Source: Echinococcus granulosus
Lineage: Eukaryota; Platyhelminthes; Cestoda; Cyclophyllidea; Taeniidae
Length of the DNA: 64,000 bases
Assembly (NCBI RefSeq): GCF_000524195.1
Contig: NW_020170390.1
Span: forward strand, 565,192 to 629,191
Direction of reading: 5' to 3'
The translations under genes and the position numbers were made by a program. Shown piece by piece: positions 14,501-24,644 of the stretch (positions within the stretch are counted from its first letter, which is position 1; each line of letters begins with the position of its first letter). The notes under the pieces are model-generated. The model worked only from the letters and a program-made list of their open reading frames with translations, was not told where the DNA came from and did no database searches.

Positions 14501-17500
14501 TTAGAATTTGGGGAAGGAAAACAACTCAATTTCTTCCCCTTTTCGACTATGCCATTAGGTCAACAAAATGGAGGAGTGAAAAAAGTCCACAACGTGGTGA
14601 CTTGCCAGACGGATCCCACGGGCGCCGCATCCAGCTAGACTGCTCGACCACTCCGTGGTGAGCCACTGGGTCGGTTGGGCACCCAGCGAACCGATCGAGG
14701 AGAACTGCCCCACAATCGGCCACGAGCGATCCACCTCGTGTTTCTTCAGCACCTGATCCAACACAAGGGAAAAGCGAGGCAAAATCGACGACATCCTCTA
14801 TCACTTGGTCAAGCCCACCTAATTTCTGCTTATCTTTTTTGCGCCTTCAATGAATTTCGATGTCCATTGCCTTTTGCATGCAGACATCGTCCACACTTAT
14901 TAACCTAGCTAATGGATGTTTGTTCTCCACTTTAACGATTTTCGTTTTTGTCTATTCGTGTTTGGCTGGATTTGACCGCATTATGTTCTTGTAGAAGCTT
15001 TTTATGGAGTTCTTTTCACCATTAACTCAATTCTGTTTGCTCGTTACAATAAAGCTAAATTTTCCACAGAATCCAAGGAAGTGAGCTCTGTGTATCATTG
15101 AAGTTATCCAATAAGACTATGGTACTTATGCGACTAAGTAAACGAAAATATAATCAGTTCTTGATGCAATCACTAACACCTCATTGTTCTTCCTTTCTGT
15201 TTGTCATGAAGGTGTGACAGGGAAAGGGGGAGTTAAGGGCCTGTGCAAATAACTATCGGCGAGACAGAAGTTAGCGATATGATCAAAGCGTAACTTACCG
15301 CCCCAAGCTTGAGGTGGCCGAAGGTTTCCAGTTTATCACTCCTGTGACGGCCCGGCACGCTTGCGATGAGCCAAACCCTGAACCAGCAAGACCATTTTAG
15401 AGTACTCGGTCTCTTCAATCAGGTCGAATAAAACTCCTTGAAAGGAGAACACTCCAAATGCATCACCGCACTGACGTGTCAAGGTTGTCATCGGTTAGGG
15501 TTTGAACTCCCGCTTCTAACAAGTGGGAATAAGATACTCCCTTCACGAAGACAAAATAAGTTGTCCCCTCACAATATGTTACAACCGTCGTGTGATTCAG
15601 TCAACGTAATAACGCCACTCATTCAGTGCAATTCTGCATACAGACCGATAACAATAGCAGGAATTTTCTAGCAAGTCACTGAGTGCATTAGGTGAAAAAT
15701 ATTTTCTGGTAGTTCAGGTCTTTTCCATAATGTTGGTTCAAAAGTACTACAGAACGAAAGGGAACTTATAGGCTTGATGCTAGACCGATGTTAGAATCAA
15801 GCCCTCTCAGCCTAACACCGCTTTGGGCCTAGAAATGAGTTCTCCTCAAGTGTACCAATCATTCCTACAGCTTCAAAAAATGTTTTTTTTTCTTTGAAAT
15901 TCAAATTAAAATAATGCTTATTCTATCCCGTTATTAAACATTAAGAGTAGGAATTTCCTGCTTTTTCTTTAGGTTTTAAGCTTTATCAAACAAATACCCG
16001 GAGGCAGAGTTGGTTATTTACTTGATATTGCGCAATAAATTAGAGCGGACACTTTGGTTTCCGGTGCGAAATTAATAAAGTAAACTGCACTTTATTGGAA
16101 TGTACAACTTAGTGTTTGGGGTGGGTCCAGTAGAGCCTGGCATAAAGCATACGTGGAAAAGTTAGAATCATATCATATTAAATTAGGGGCCAGAAAATGG
16201 TCACTGTTTGTTGTTTCAAACTGACTAGTGAGAAAAAGCCAAGAAGAGAATATGGTAGGGATATGCGCCCCTATTACGCTGAGCGAATAAGCTTACATTA
16301 TTAATCACTCGTCCTCTCAACATTGAAGAGAAACAGAAATGGACGGTACTTCATCAAAGTGTGTAATAATTTTGGGAGCAATGATACAGATTTTAACGCG
16401 AAATACGTTTAATAAACACTAATTTCTATTTTATGCATCAAAGAAATCCCATTCCAACCAGTAACATTGTGAATTCAAAACAAATAACATCCAAATAAAA
16501 GTGCATCACGCCAACAAGAGGGAATAGTTGGCTGCTCCCGTTTGAGACGCTGCTAACGCTCTAAGTGGTTCCCCATACATTATAAGATCAAAAGGAAGCC
16601 GACACACAAATAGGTTCAAGCATTTTTCCTTGTATAATTCAATAGCTCTTATTGGTATCATATTGCAACCTTTTCTGCAATATTTCACTGTGGATTAAAT
16701 ATTTATTAGACTAGATCTTCCATCACATTATGTGGTCTTTTTTAGGAGAAGTTAGAAACTGAATACTTTTGGAACAATGCTTTATAAATGACATCGCCGT
16801 TTTTAAACGACACTTTATTGTTAAAATTTTTATTTTGATGGAAGCCAGATTCGAAGTAGGACTGACATTGATTAGTCGATTTTCAGTTAAAAAAACCCAA
16901 CTTACTTTACACAACTAAAGTCGTGGTCCTGAATCACTTCAGTCCAGTGATCGAGTTGTGCTGAGGCTCGGGAGCCTCCCTTGTAAGCACGTAGGTATTC
17001 AAGTAAATCAGCCTGAAAGTGTGTCTTGGAGTCGCCGTTGCCATGACTCAATTTTGGAGATATCCATATCCTAGAAAAGCATTAGATACCAAAAATTTCA
17101 GCCTACTTTAAACAATTCAGTCAAAGAATCAGTATGACTGAATTTTCGCATATTCACTGTACGACTAACTGGGGATGGGAGTTTACGATCATTTCCCCAT
17201 AGATTCAATTCTTTGAACTATCTCGGAAGCCATTTTCGATAACCGCAAATGAAGGTTTTAGTATTTTTGCAGTTTTTTTGGATAATTTATCCTTATTAGG
17301 GTATGTCAGACATTCAGTTCTCTGCAATGTAATTAATGGTTATTTGGCTCTCGGCTTTGGTAAAAGGTCACTTTGTGTCTCGGCCACTGTGCTCTCGTCA
17401 GGTGGGCTGGTCTCTGGGCCGTGCCAGTAGCCTCCAGCTATTCTATACGTTGAATGCATGCATTCTGCCAGAGTATTATGTCATCTTTCGTCTTCAGGAC

Positions 17501-19781
17501 AGTCTTGGGGCGCTACATCAGATTTCAATTTGAGCAAGGCATTAATGACATAACTTTATGCCATCTTAATTACGATCCAAAAAGATTATAATAAGAATTA
17601 ACCATGAATAGAGGGAAAGGTATGAAAGCAGGGCAATTAAAGTCCTATTTTTACTGGTCCTAATAGATAAAAACAGTCATAAAACCACAATTACCCTTGA
17701 GTTCGAAGGAACCAATCCGACTGAATCTGGTTAGCAGTGTGAATCACAACTCGTAACCCGTCTTCATAGCGCAGTAGCATCATTTTACTGATTAAAAATA
17801 AACGAAATTGGATTTTATATACTATTCAACAAAATGAAGGTAAATAACATTACTTACGTGTGGTGTGTTCCGTATGCGATCGGAAGGGGAGCCTAAACAA
17901 GTAAATATTGGCGGTAGAAGAGAAGGTAACGGCGTGTTTTGACACCAATAGCGATCATGTGTGTATGTACTCCGACTATAGAGCAAGTGGTACTTACCTC
18001 CAAAATTGACACGTTTTTCCACCGAGTCGCCTGCGATCTGAGCTCTTCGCTCTGTCCATCCGAAGATCCGTGAACGATCAGTAGGGGAAGTGATCTCGAA
18101 ACACATCAAAACACTTATCTTGACTGCACAATATCACAATAGGAAAGTATGATGTTCATCAGTAGATACGTACCGATATTTCTCGGGATATTGTTGAATC
18201 AACCACTCAAGCTCAAACATGTAATTGAACTAAATATACGTAAAAACCAAAGTACTGAACAGAATCTCGGAACATTTTGTGAGAAACTCTTTCCTTACCT
18301 GTGCTGACTCAATAAGTTTGCCGTTTCTCTCATCCAAAATTTCTAAAAAAACCAATGGAAGTTCACACAGTCGACGGCAAAACCTGTTTTGAAACCAAGT
18401 AAATAAATGATCATATAACTACTTCCGATAGAATAAACACTCTTCGATTATAATTATGCATCAATAAATAAAACTGTCATTATTTTACAACTCAAGACTT
18501 GTCAATTCGCTATTGTGAAGAATTTTGGGTAAACTAAAATTTCGTGTACATTTAGGCACTATAGCCTAACATCCTGATCTCGTATTCCATTCCACCACGC
18601 TTTACTGGATGATCAAAAGATGTTCATTTGGTTAAAGCATTTCCAGCGCTGTTGCCTCAGAGGAGCTTGAAATCCTCTACTGCATGCTATTGTTTCCGCA
18701 TCTATGCTATTTAATCATGCCATTACGTTCTATTGAAAAGAATTATGCTTGATACAGCTTTTAACATTACTCTCTGCCTATTCTGGCGTATTTCTATATC
18801 GGTAGTTAAATTCACCTATAATTTCTAGATGGTTAAATGGGTTGGAAATTCCAAATTTGGCCACTTTAAGCAAATTATGAGGCTACGTTTATCGGAATGG
18901 AATTTAGCAGTGCCTTTCCAACTTACCAGTGAGAGTGACAGTTGGAATGGAGCCATATTCAACACCCCTCACGCGAAACACGTAAAAGCCATAGCCCGAT
19001 CCGAGTTCAGGCGCTGTATATAGCTCTGATTTTGACGGTTTGTGTGAAGACCTTATGCCTTCTGCGATAATAGAGATGCTCTAATTAGTCACAAAAGTAA
19101 AGCAAGAACAATCTGCTCTCCCACTCGCACCTACTGGGATGTAAATACTCCACAAAGTGGGCGGGGTTGCGTCGATAGCATGCAGAGCCGTACCTACAAG
19201 TCGGTCGCTGTACGACCGAGGTGGTCGTACAACCGGATAAATCAACGGCTTCCTGCTTCCTTGGTGGGTATTCAGGGAGTTCTGCCACCTTTCTACAGGA
19301 AAAATAACTCCAATGACGGCACTGATCCCACCTTTTACCCTTGGGCCAGTTTGTATCCCCTGTGCTTTCCATAATTGGATGATCTGCAATACAAGAAATT
19401 ATGATGAATCTGATAATGTTTCACTCGTTCAGTGGCATAACCAAATTTGAAAGAATGATCGACCTTATTGCGTCACATCGGTTATTTTCAGATAAAATGA
19501 AGCGGCTCCTTCGAAACAGCGTTTCATGTAAAAAGAATGGAGTCTATTCAATCTCAGGAGCAAACTAGGCATCTTAAATACTTGAACTCAGCCGCCTTCT
19601 AGCTAAAAACTAAAATAGCACTGCAAATTATTGGTTCATGAAGCTAAAATGCTTCATTAATTGTATGCCCTGATCCGCCTTATGAAATTGACTCTAGAGC
19701 TAGTTACCTACCAAGACTCATCTCAGCTGAAATCAACCCATGGTAGATAGCACGTGTGCCCTCGTCACCTTGCAAGTCCAT
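2521..19781 (-). CDS. tdp1: Tyrosyl-DNA phosphodiesterase 1 with N-terminal PBZ finger
   Basis: TDP1 hydrolyses the 3'-phosphotyrosyl bond of stalled topoisomerase I-DNA adducts in the nucleus. Exons, in transcript order: 19708-19810, 19135-19292, 18927-19013, 18299-18342, 18174-18229, 17998-18094, 17858-17892, 17695-17787, 16906-17070, 15299-15377, 14602-14752, 13045-13268, 10882-10993, 9807-9879, 2521-2591. All junctions agree in phase except 14602/13268. Numbering from the ATG at 19781: PBZ C57, C63, H70, H76; first HKD H183, K185, N203 (GTHHTKM, HTANQ); second HKD in HIKSY and [10 protein letters not shown]. The H/K/N spacings match human H263/K265/N283 and H493/K495/N516. The C-terminus has [10 protein letters not shown] and HGNFW, as in human. 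I see about 505 residues against 608 in human; a short piece before YPSVNTV is not resolved. The start is tentative: the frame stays open upstream to the acceptor at 19811. Catalytic competence is inferred from the intact motifs. Confidence 0.93.
2592..9806 (-). other. Large last intron of TDP1 (7.2 kb)
   Basis: This is the intron between the exon ending in NKE and the terminal exon. Its donor is GTACGT at 9806-9801. The plus strand is A-rich, as expected for a minus-strand intron. I checked it for coding segments and found none I can support. No tRNA, simple-sequence array or recognisable transposon protein is visible. Confidence 0.7.
10882..13268 (-). CDS. tdp1: TDP1 second HKD motif (exons 13045-13268 and 10882-10993)
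   Basis: Exon 13045-13268 encodes [18 protein letters not shown] and, further on, PHIKSY. It ends VAWFLLT plus AG, with donor GTGAGC. Exon 10882-10993 starts with C (acceptor TTTCAG) to complete Ser, then encodes ANLSKAAWG and [13 protein letters not shown], and ends at AAAAG/GTTGG. His and Lys of HIK and Asn of SAN form the second catalytic triad; the Lys-Asn distance of 21 equals that in human TDP1. The 2.05-kb intron between them (10994-13044) holds nothing I can support. Confidence 0.92.
13269..14601 (-). other. Unresolved part of TDP1 between exons 14602-14752 and 13045-13268
   Basis: Exon 14602-14752 ([20 protein letters not shown], then [10 protein letters not shown]) ends best at a weak donor, GTCACC, in phase 1. 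The next recognised exon starts at ATCTATCC in phase 0. The phases do not fit, and about 15-20 residues seen in human (between KESMLTLG and LIYPSV) have no counterpart. A small exon is probably missing in this interval. A piece ending AACTGTTAAT at 13402 with a strong GTGAGT donor is one candidate, but its start phase does not fit either. Confidence 0.5.
16906..17892 (-). CDS. tdp1: TDP1 first HKD motif and following exon
   Basis: Exon 17858-17892 encodes [11 protein letters not shown] plus two bases of Thr. Exon 17695-17787 continues with [20 protein letters not shown] and SDWF, ending TQG. Exon 16906-17070 gives IWISPKL, a Gly/Ser loop, [14 protein letters not shown] and HDFSCV. The junctions are in phase at 2/1 and 2/1. 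The residues H183, K185 and N203 match the human nucleophile His and its partners. The introns between exons 18229 and 17695 are only 70-105 bp. The intron 17071-17694 contains a dispersed repeat. Confidence 0.93.
17348..17516 (-). repeat. Dispersed repeat, copy 1, in a TDP1 intron
   Basis: The reverse complement of this segment aligns by eye along its whole length with 57246-57412. Shared blocks include GTAGC at the left end, TTGAAGAC/CTGAAGAC, GCATAATAC/ACATAATAC, CTACTG followed by GGCCC, and ACCAAAGCCGA at the right end. I estimate about two thirds identity. It is GC-richer than its surroundings. No target-site duplication, RNA polymerase III box or coding domain is clear, so the class (SINE, TRIM or LTR fragment) is open. 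Confidence 0.6.
19135..19292 (-). CDS. tdp1: PBZ zinc-finger exon of TDP1
   Basis: This exon runs from acceptor CCTGTAG (AG at 19294-19293) to donor GTAGGT at 19134. It encodes [14 protein letters not shown], a short linker, then [18 protein letters not shown] and VEYLHP. The spacing C-x5-C-x6-H-x5-H and the CYRRNP block are those of PBZ (zf-CCHH) fingers such as those of APLF, which bind poly(ADP-ribose). Its 5' side joins exon 19708-19810 in phase (AG+A, Arg). Its 3' side joins the TDP1 exon 18927-19013 in phase (A+CG, Thr). The finger is therefore most simply part of TDP1. An alternative reading, a separate gene ending here, would need an unseen stop and poly(A) site. Confidence 0.85.
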
Positions 19782-20184
19782 TATCGAAACAGCTGCAGAT
19801 TCTGCTGGATCTTAAAAAACTTAAGGAATCACCGCATGAACTCGACGCAAACGTCTGACAAGTACAGCAAACCATAAGAGTTCAATCAGCATCAGTTTTA
19901 AGTGAGCTCAGACTGATAAAACTTCCCAGGACTGGGGTAAGTCGACAGTCCAAAGGGCATGCAAAAAGACCCGACATCTGGGCATCAGAACAGCTCAGTC
20001 CCATAAGTTGCTACAGCACCAAAATGCAGGAAAAGAGAGGATTTAAATAGGATATATTTAAAGATATATATTTCTCCAGTTACAGTCAACTTTAGTGGCA
20101 CACAATTGCCCTCACGCGACGAAACGAGAATGGTGGCAAAAAATACAGTATTAAAATGCATTTACAACATTGCATGTTTTGGTT
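19782..20184 (-). other. Short TFDP-TDP1 intergenic region
   Basis: This stretch separates the TFDP stop (20185) from the TDP1 start (tentatively 19781). On the minus strand there is no canonical AATAAA. The variant AATATA occurs at 20057-20052, about 130 bases past the stop. A splice acceptor (TTTTTTAAG, AG at 19812-19811) precedes the first recognised TDP1 exon by 30 bases of open frame, including DPAESAAVSI before the first Met. I could not identify a cis-spliced upstream exon with a convincing donor. The acceptor could therefore serve spliced-leader trans-splicing. Confidence 0.5.
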
Positions 20185-23100
20185 TCATGTGGACGGTTTC
20201 AAGGGGTCTTGCACATCTTCCATGCCTTCATCATCATCATCATCATCCTCTTCCTCAGCCATATCCACATCCGATTCATCCTCGCCAACATCGAAGAGCC
20301 GCCCAGCGACAGCAGCACCATCTCCCGCTCCGCTGCCACCCCCGCTAATGGCCGCCGCAGCCGAAGCGTTCTCCGATGCTTCGCCCATTGCACTTTCAAC
20401 GGTCATTTTTACGGCCTGACGATGTACACTGTTAGCAGAGTGACGCAGAAGGCCACCCGGACCACTGGGAACAACGAAGCCGCGAGAAGCAGCTGCACGT
20501 GCATAATGCTGGGTATCCCCGGGGGTTATTTCGGTGCTCGATGCAACGCCAGCACTGGCGCGCTGTAGATGAATTTGTTCAGGGGCAGCGCCACCATCAT
20601 CCGCGCCTTCACCACCGCCCCCACCCACCACCTCCTCCTCTTCCTCGTCGTCAAAGAAGTCATCGCCGAAACGTCTGCGGTGATGCTGGGTGTGGTGGGT
20701 GTGAGAGTCTGCTACCCCCACAGGAGTCGTATTTGGACCACCTGCGCCTGCAACTTCAGCCAAACGCGCTTCCACATAGAGACGACGCTGTTGATGAAGA
20801 GCTTCAAAATCAGGCACGATAGCCTGGCGACGTTCAAAGATAGCTATGAAAAAACGTATTGCGTCAGAGATATTAAACAAGGTTGCACATTCATAGCCTG
20901 ATTCAAATGAATTAATAAAACTGTTAAAACTTCAAACTGGCACAAAGCACTAAATGAGGAAGTTTTGTGATGTAAACAATAAATTATCAGTGATAGCAAT
21001 GAAACTGCAAAAGCTTTAAATGCCAACCTTCAACATAGAAGCGCAGCGATGGAGGGATAAGTTCAAGGCACTGATTATATTCCTCTTGAGTGCATTGCGG
21101 ACTGCCCAGTCGCAGGGTGAGGCCCATTCTCTTCAAAGTGTCAACCTCGTCACGAACCTCATAGGGCTGATCAAAGTTGAAATAGTATTCCAGTCTAAGG
21201 GAAAGCAAAGCAGTTCTCAGATCAGCAGACCACAACAATAAGCGCATAAGGGTAGCAAAAAACTAATTTGCATCCAGAGGGAATTCACAAGGTTATAAGT
21301 AGGAGTTTACTTGNNNNNNNNNNNNNNNNNNNNNNNNNNNNNNNNNNNNNNNNNNNNNNNNNNNNNNNNNNNNNNNNNNNNNNNNNNNNNNNNNNNNNNN
21401 NNNNNNNNNNNNNTTTTGTAGATGTTGCAATCAATTACAGTCTTCTTGAGAGTTGAAACAACAAGGAAGGGCAGAGGGATGCGATCGAGACGATGAGGGA
21501 TAAGAGCAGCGACACTTTCGTCCAGGTTAGCGAGCGCTTTTGTGCCGGAAATGCTCGTTGCCTCCTCATTAGCCTCCCGCTGAGCTTGGCGCTGTCGCTG
21601 GTGGCGCTCGTTCATGCGATTCCGCGTTATCAAGTTCTTGAAGGCGATCAGTTGTAAAATCAACTCCTGTATTTCAGCCGTCTAAAAGAACCAAATGAGT
21701 CGAAAAAAACTCAAAAAAATGGTGCGACCCCTTTCTAACACGAATGGTAAGGTAGCTACCTATCCCAAAAGCCGGCATCGAATGCAAAATGGAGTAGGGT
21801 GTTACCTTATTTCTGAGGGAACTCTGCCGTTTCTCCCGCTCTTCTTCTAGCCTTCGGCACTCCTCAATCATATTGACTGGCAACCCTACCCATCGGATTT
21901 CCTTCTTCTCCTTCTGCAGAACATTGAGGGCCATCAACACATTGAGGGCGTCATAAACTCGGCGGCGAATATTTTTTTGAATGTAATGAAGCTAGAATTG
22001 GTCGAAAAAACATCACTTCATGTTTTCATTGACCACTGCAGTAACATCGCGAAAATATAATGTTTTCATTAAACGTTTGGTTTAAAAATAGACCGATTAA
22101 GATGGTAGTCTACCTGCTCTGATGGAATCATTGGATGTTCAGCGGCGTATTCGTGGACAAGTTCATCCGCAACCTCACTGTAAGATGTGACATTCTTCTC
22201 CTTTACCTTATTGCAAACACAGCGAGCGTAACGTCTGAGCCCATTAGTCTTGAGTCCTGTGGTTACGCTGAAACGATTAAAGTCAGAAATATATTCTGAC
22301 CGTGAAAATGAAAACTTACTGATCTTGTTCTCCTTCTGACTCGTGGGCACCAGGACTGGTTTGGCGAGCAAAATGGGCCGCAGCTGGATGTCCTGCAGCC
22401 GTGGCAGCGGAGAGGTCAAGGAAGCCAGGCTGAACAAACCCTTCAGCGCCAGCAGCGCCCGCAGATATGAAGGAGTTTTCAACCTCCTCTCCAACTTGCT
22501 GTGTCAGGTGTTGCGGCAATGCAAAGCCCTGAGCCACGCGCGTCTGACCTGATGCACTCGACACGATAAAGGTTCTCTATATGGCAGCAAAACGGGTTGC
22601 ATATCAACGAAGTGGCAGAAGACTGGGTTATGAAAAAAAAACCCTACTGGTCGAATATGGGTGCCTGGTGCGCCCAGGAAGGTCACGTTTCCTGATGTCT
22701 GGCCGGTTATTTGAGTAGCTGGTCGGAGAGCTAGAACTCGAGGCGTTCCTACAGGTGAGCCAACCCCACTCGAAGCTATCACTGTTCCACCCGGGCCGAT
22801 CGTCTGCTGGCCCGAGCTGGTAAGAACCTTAACGCCTCGTTGGAGCATGTGCATGGGTATGACGGCAGCTTTAATTGGCTTACCACCAGCTCCTTGGCCA
22901 GGAACTGTAATAATTTTGACGGTCTAAAAGAAAGTAAATCGTTCAAAAAAGTAATTTACACATTTAAGAATAAACAACTGAGGAAATGAATGGAATACTA
23001 TTCACCCACCTTAATGCCCTGACCTGGTTGCGTAGGGGAAGGCACACCACCCTGGCTAGAACGTTGCACCATAATAACACGAGGTCCACGAGCAGTTTGT

Positions 23101-23306
23101 GGAGTGCCAGTCACCCGAACAATCGAAGGGCCAACAGATTGAAACACGCCTTCATTTGGCGCTGGCGAAATGTTCTGCACCAGCGTTGAACCCACTGCTG
23201 ACACGTTAGGCTGATCGTTTGAGTCAACGGTAATTTCTTGTTCTGCTGCCGGTATGTCGAAAAAGTCCCCCGAACCGCTCACAAATGATTCAGCCTTTAT
23301 ATCCAT
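20185..23306 (-). CDS. tfdp: Transcription factor DP, the E2F dimerisation partner
   Basis: DP proteins bind DNA as heterodimers with E2F and control S-phase genes in the nucleus. Exons in transcript order: 23010-23306, 22648-22923, 22320-22576, 22114-22267, 21806-21991, 21414-21681 (cut by the gap), 21028-21194, 20185-20843; all visible phases agree. The start is MDIKAES, with an in-frame TAA directly upstream. Residues 1-276 are Gly/Thr/Gln-rich and unlike vertebrate DP. The winged-helix domain (about 281-360) contains [24 protein letters not shown] and, across a junction, [19 protein letters not shown], with the RRxYD motif, and IRWVGLP. The dimerisation region has [25 protein letters not shown] and [20 protein letters not shown]. 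The C-terminal 200 residues are Gly/Ala-rich and end in a strongly acidic tail. About 755 residues, against 410 in human TFDP1. Confidence 0.96.
20220..20262 (-). repeat. Acidic trinucleotide tract in TFDP
   Basis: The plus strand repeats TCA/TCC triplets. On the minus strand these encode a run of Glu and six Asp residues ([11 protein letters not shown]) near the TFDP C-terminus. Such tracts are prone to length change. An acidic C-terminus is also seen in DP proteins of other animals. Confidence 0.8.
21314..21413. other. Assembly gap (100 N)
   Basis: Exactly 100 Ns, the usual placeholder for unknown length. It falls inside TFDP. Exon 6 is readable up to VIDCNIYK, and the next exon resumes at LEYYFNFD behind acceptor TTCCCTTAG. 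Human DP1 has only a few residues (SNDKF) at this point, so the gap hides the exon 6 donor, most of intron 6 and perhaps two to four codons. Confidence 0.98.
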
Positions 23307-24644
23307 TTACTACAAATGATGAAATATAGCCATGTTACTATTTGACACTATAGTGAAAAATGATAGTAAAAATCGACAAGACCCTCAAATACTAACTCGA
23401 AATTACCACCCCTATCACGAATAGAACTTTTGCGGCACGACGATGGAGACTCTTTACTAAGACTTACTTAATCCCGAGGCTACTAAGAAAACATTCGGCA
23501 TTATAATATGGAGCATGGGTAGTAGGAAAGAGAAATGAACACTCCTCAGATACGCGAAGGACGAGAATTAAGTGAAGTAGAGGGCAAAACTAGGCAACAA
23601 ACCAAAGTGACAGATGCATAAAAACAAACCATCCTAAATACACCAATTACGTTAAGACCAAAATGGGAGTGACAAGGCAGTACTTTCAAAACGTGATTTC
23701 GATAATCCAATATGCGTGGAATACCGCGATATGGGCGAAGGAGACTCGAAAACTGCATCTCGAAAACAGACAGATTTCTCAACCATATTTTGAAAATGCC
23801 GGAAAATTGGAATTTCGCTCACTTTTGTAGCGGAAATTTCGAAATGGAGAAAACCCCTACCCCGCGTAATCCGGATGTAAAATAAACCTGCGTGATGTAT
23901 TTAAACAAACTATGTAGCCGACAATAATACGTTATTCAATCCATATCTAAGAAAATAAACCCAAAAACGTAGGTTTTTTATTTTTAGAGTACAAGTTTCT
24001 TATTTTGTGTACAGAAGACGGGTTGATTGTGAGCATGACTAGGAGAAGTTATTTTGATCTTCCAAAAATACATGTACAAAACAAGATCGGGTTCCAAACT
24101 TGATCATAAAAATTGAAGTAATTTGGTGAGCAGCACAGAAGTGAGTATGGCTAGCTCGAAAGACAGAGCTCACCCTCAGATCGCCGTCCTTTTGACTGAA
24201 CAATACTTGTTTGATTTGTGGGTCTGCTTGTGTGTATTCGGCTTTAGCACTTCTGTCGTCGTTTTATTGTCATGGTGTTCCCTAGTTCGCCTCCATGTGA
24301 ATAGCGGTACCCCACATTGGCAACTTTTGAAAAATCTCATTTAGACCTATATAAGACACAAATTCTTAAAAAAACTTGAAAATCCTGTTCAGGAATTCCG
24401 ATGGTGGTTTCTGACTTTGCCATTTATTTGTGCTTTTTCCACATTTCAGCTTTTTGTTTGGCCTCACTCTACAAAGGTGCCTATTTTACACTTAGGCCGT
24501 GTGGTTTGGTCATTTTTTGGCGAATAAGGAAACAATTGGTTCCGAAGTTTGTATTTGTCTTTATAATAGTCATTTTTAAGGTCATTCGAGCGGCGTAGCG
24601 TAAATCGCTACCAAATCACATTTTTAATAAGTTGGTCAGTCTAG
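23307..24644. promoter_or_regulatory. Probable divergent promoter region
   Basis: TFDP reads left from 23306. A splice acceptor TTTGTAG (AG at 23311-23310) lies 3 bases before its ATG, so the mRNA has an upstream leader exon or a trans-spliced leader. On the plus strand the sequence near 24585-24644 ends in CAGTCTAG followed by a good donor, GTGAGT, at 24645, which fits a non-coding first exon of a plus-strand transcript. From there the plus strand turns T-rich. No TATA box or factor site is called. Confidence 0.35.

Noticed and set aside
17822..18109. 95-codon minus-strand ORF beginning [11 protein letters not shown]
   Set aside because: This frame cannot join either neighbour in phase. Shifting to the LPLLIVHG frame with acceptor TTTCGAG restores phase on both sides and matches TDP1.
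20199..20568. Several long plus-strand ORFs opposite the TFDP last exon
   Set aside because: Shadows of the triplet-rich acidic and glycine-rich coding sequence on the minus strand.
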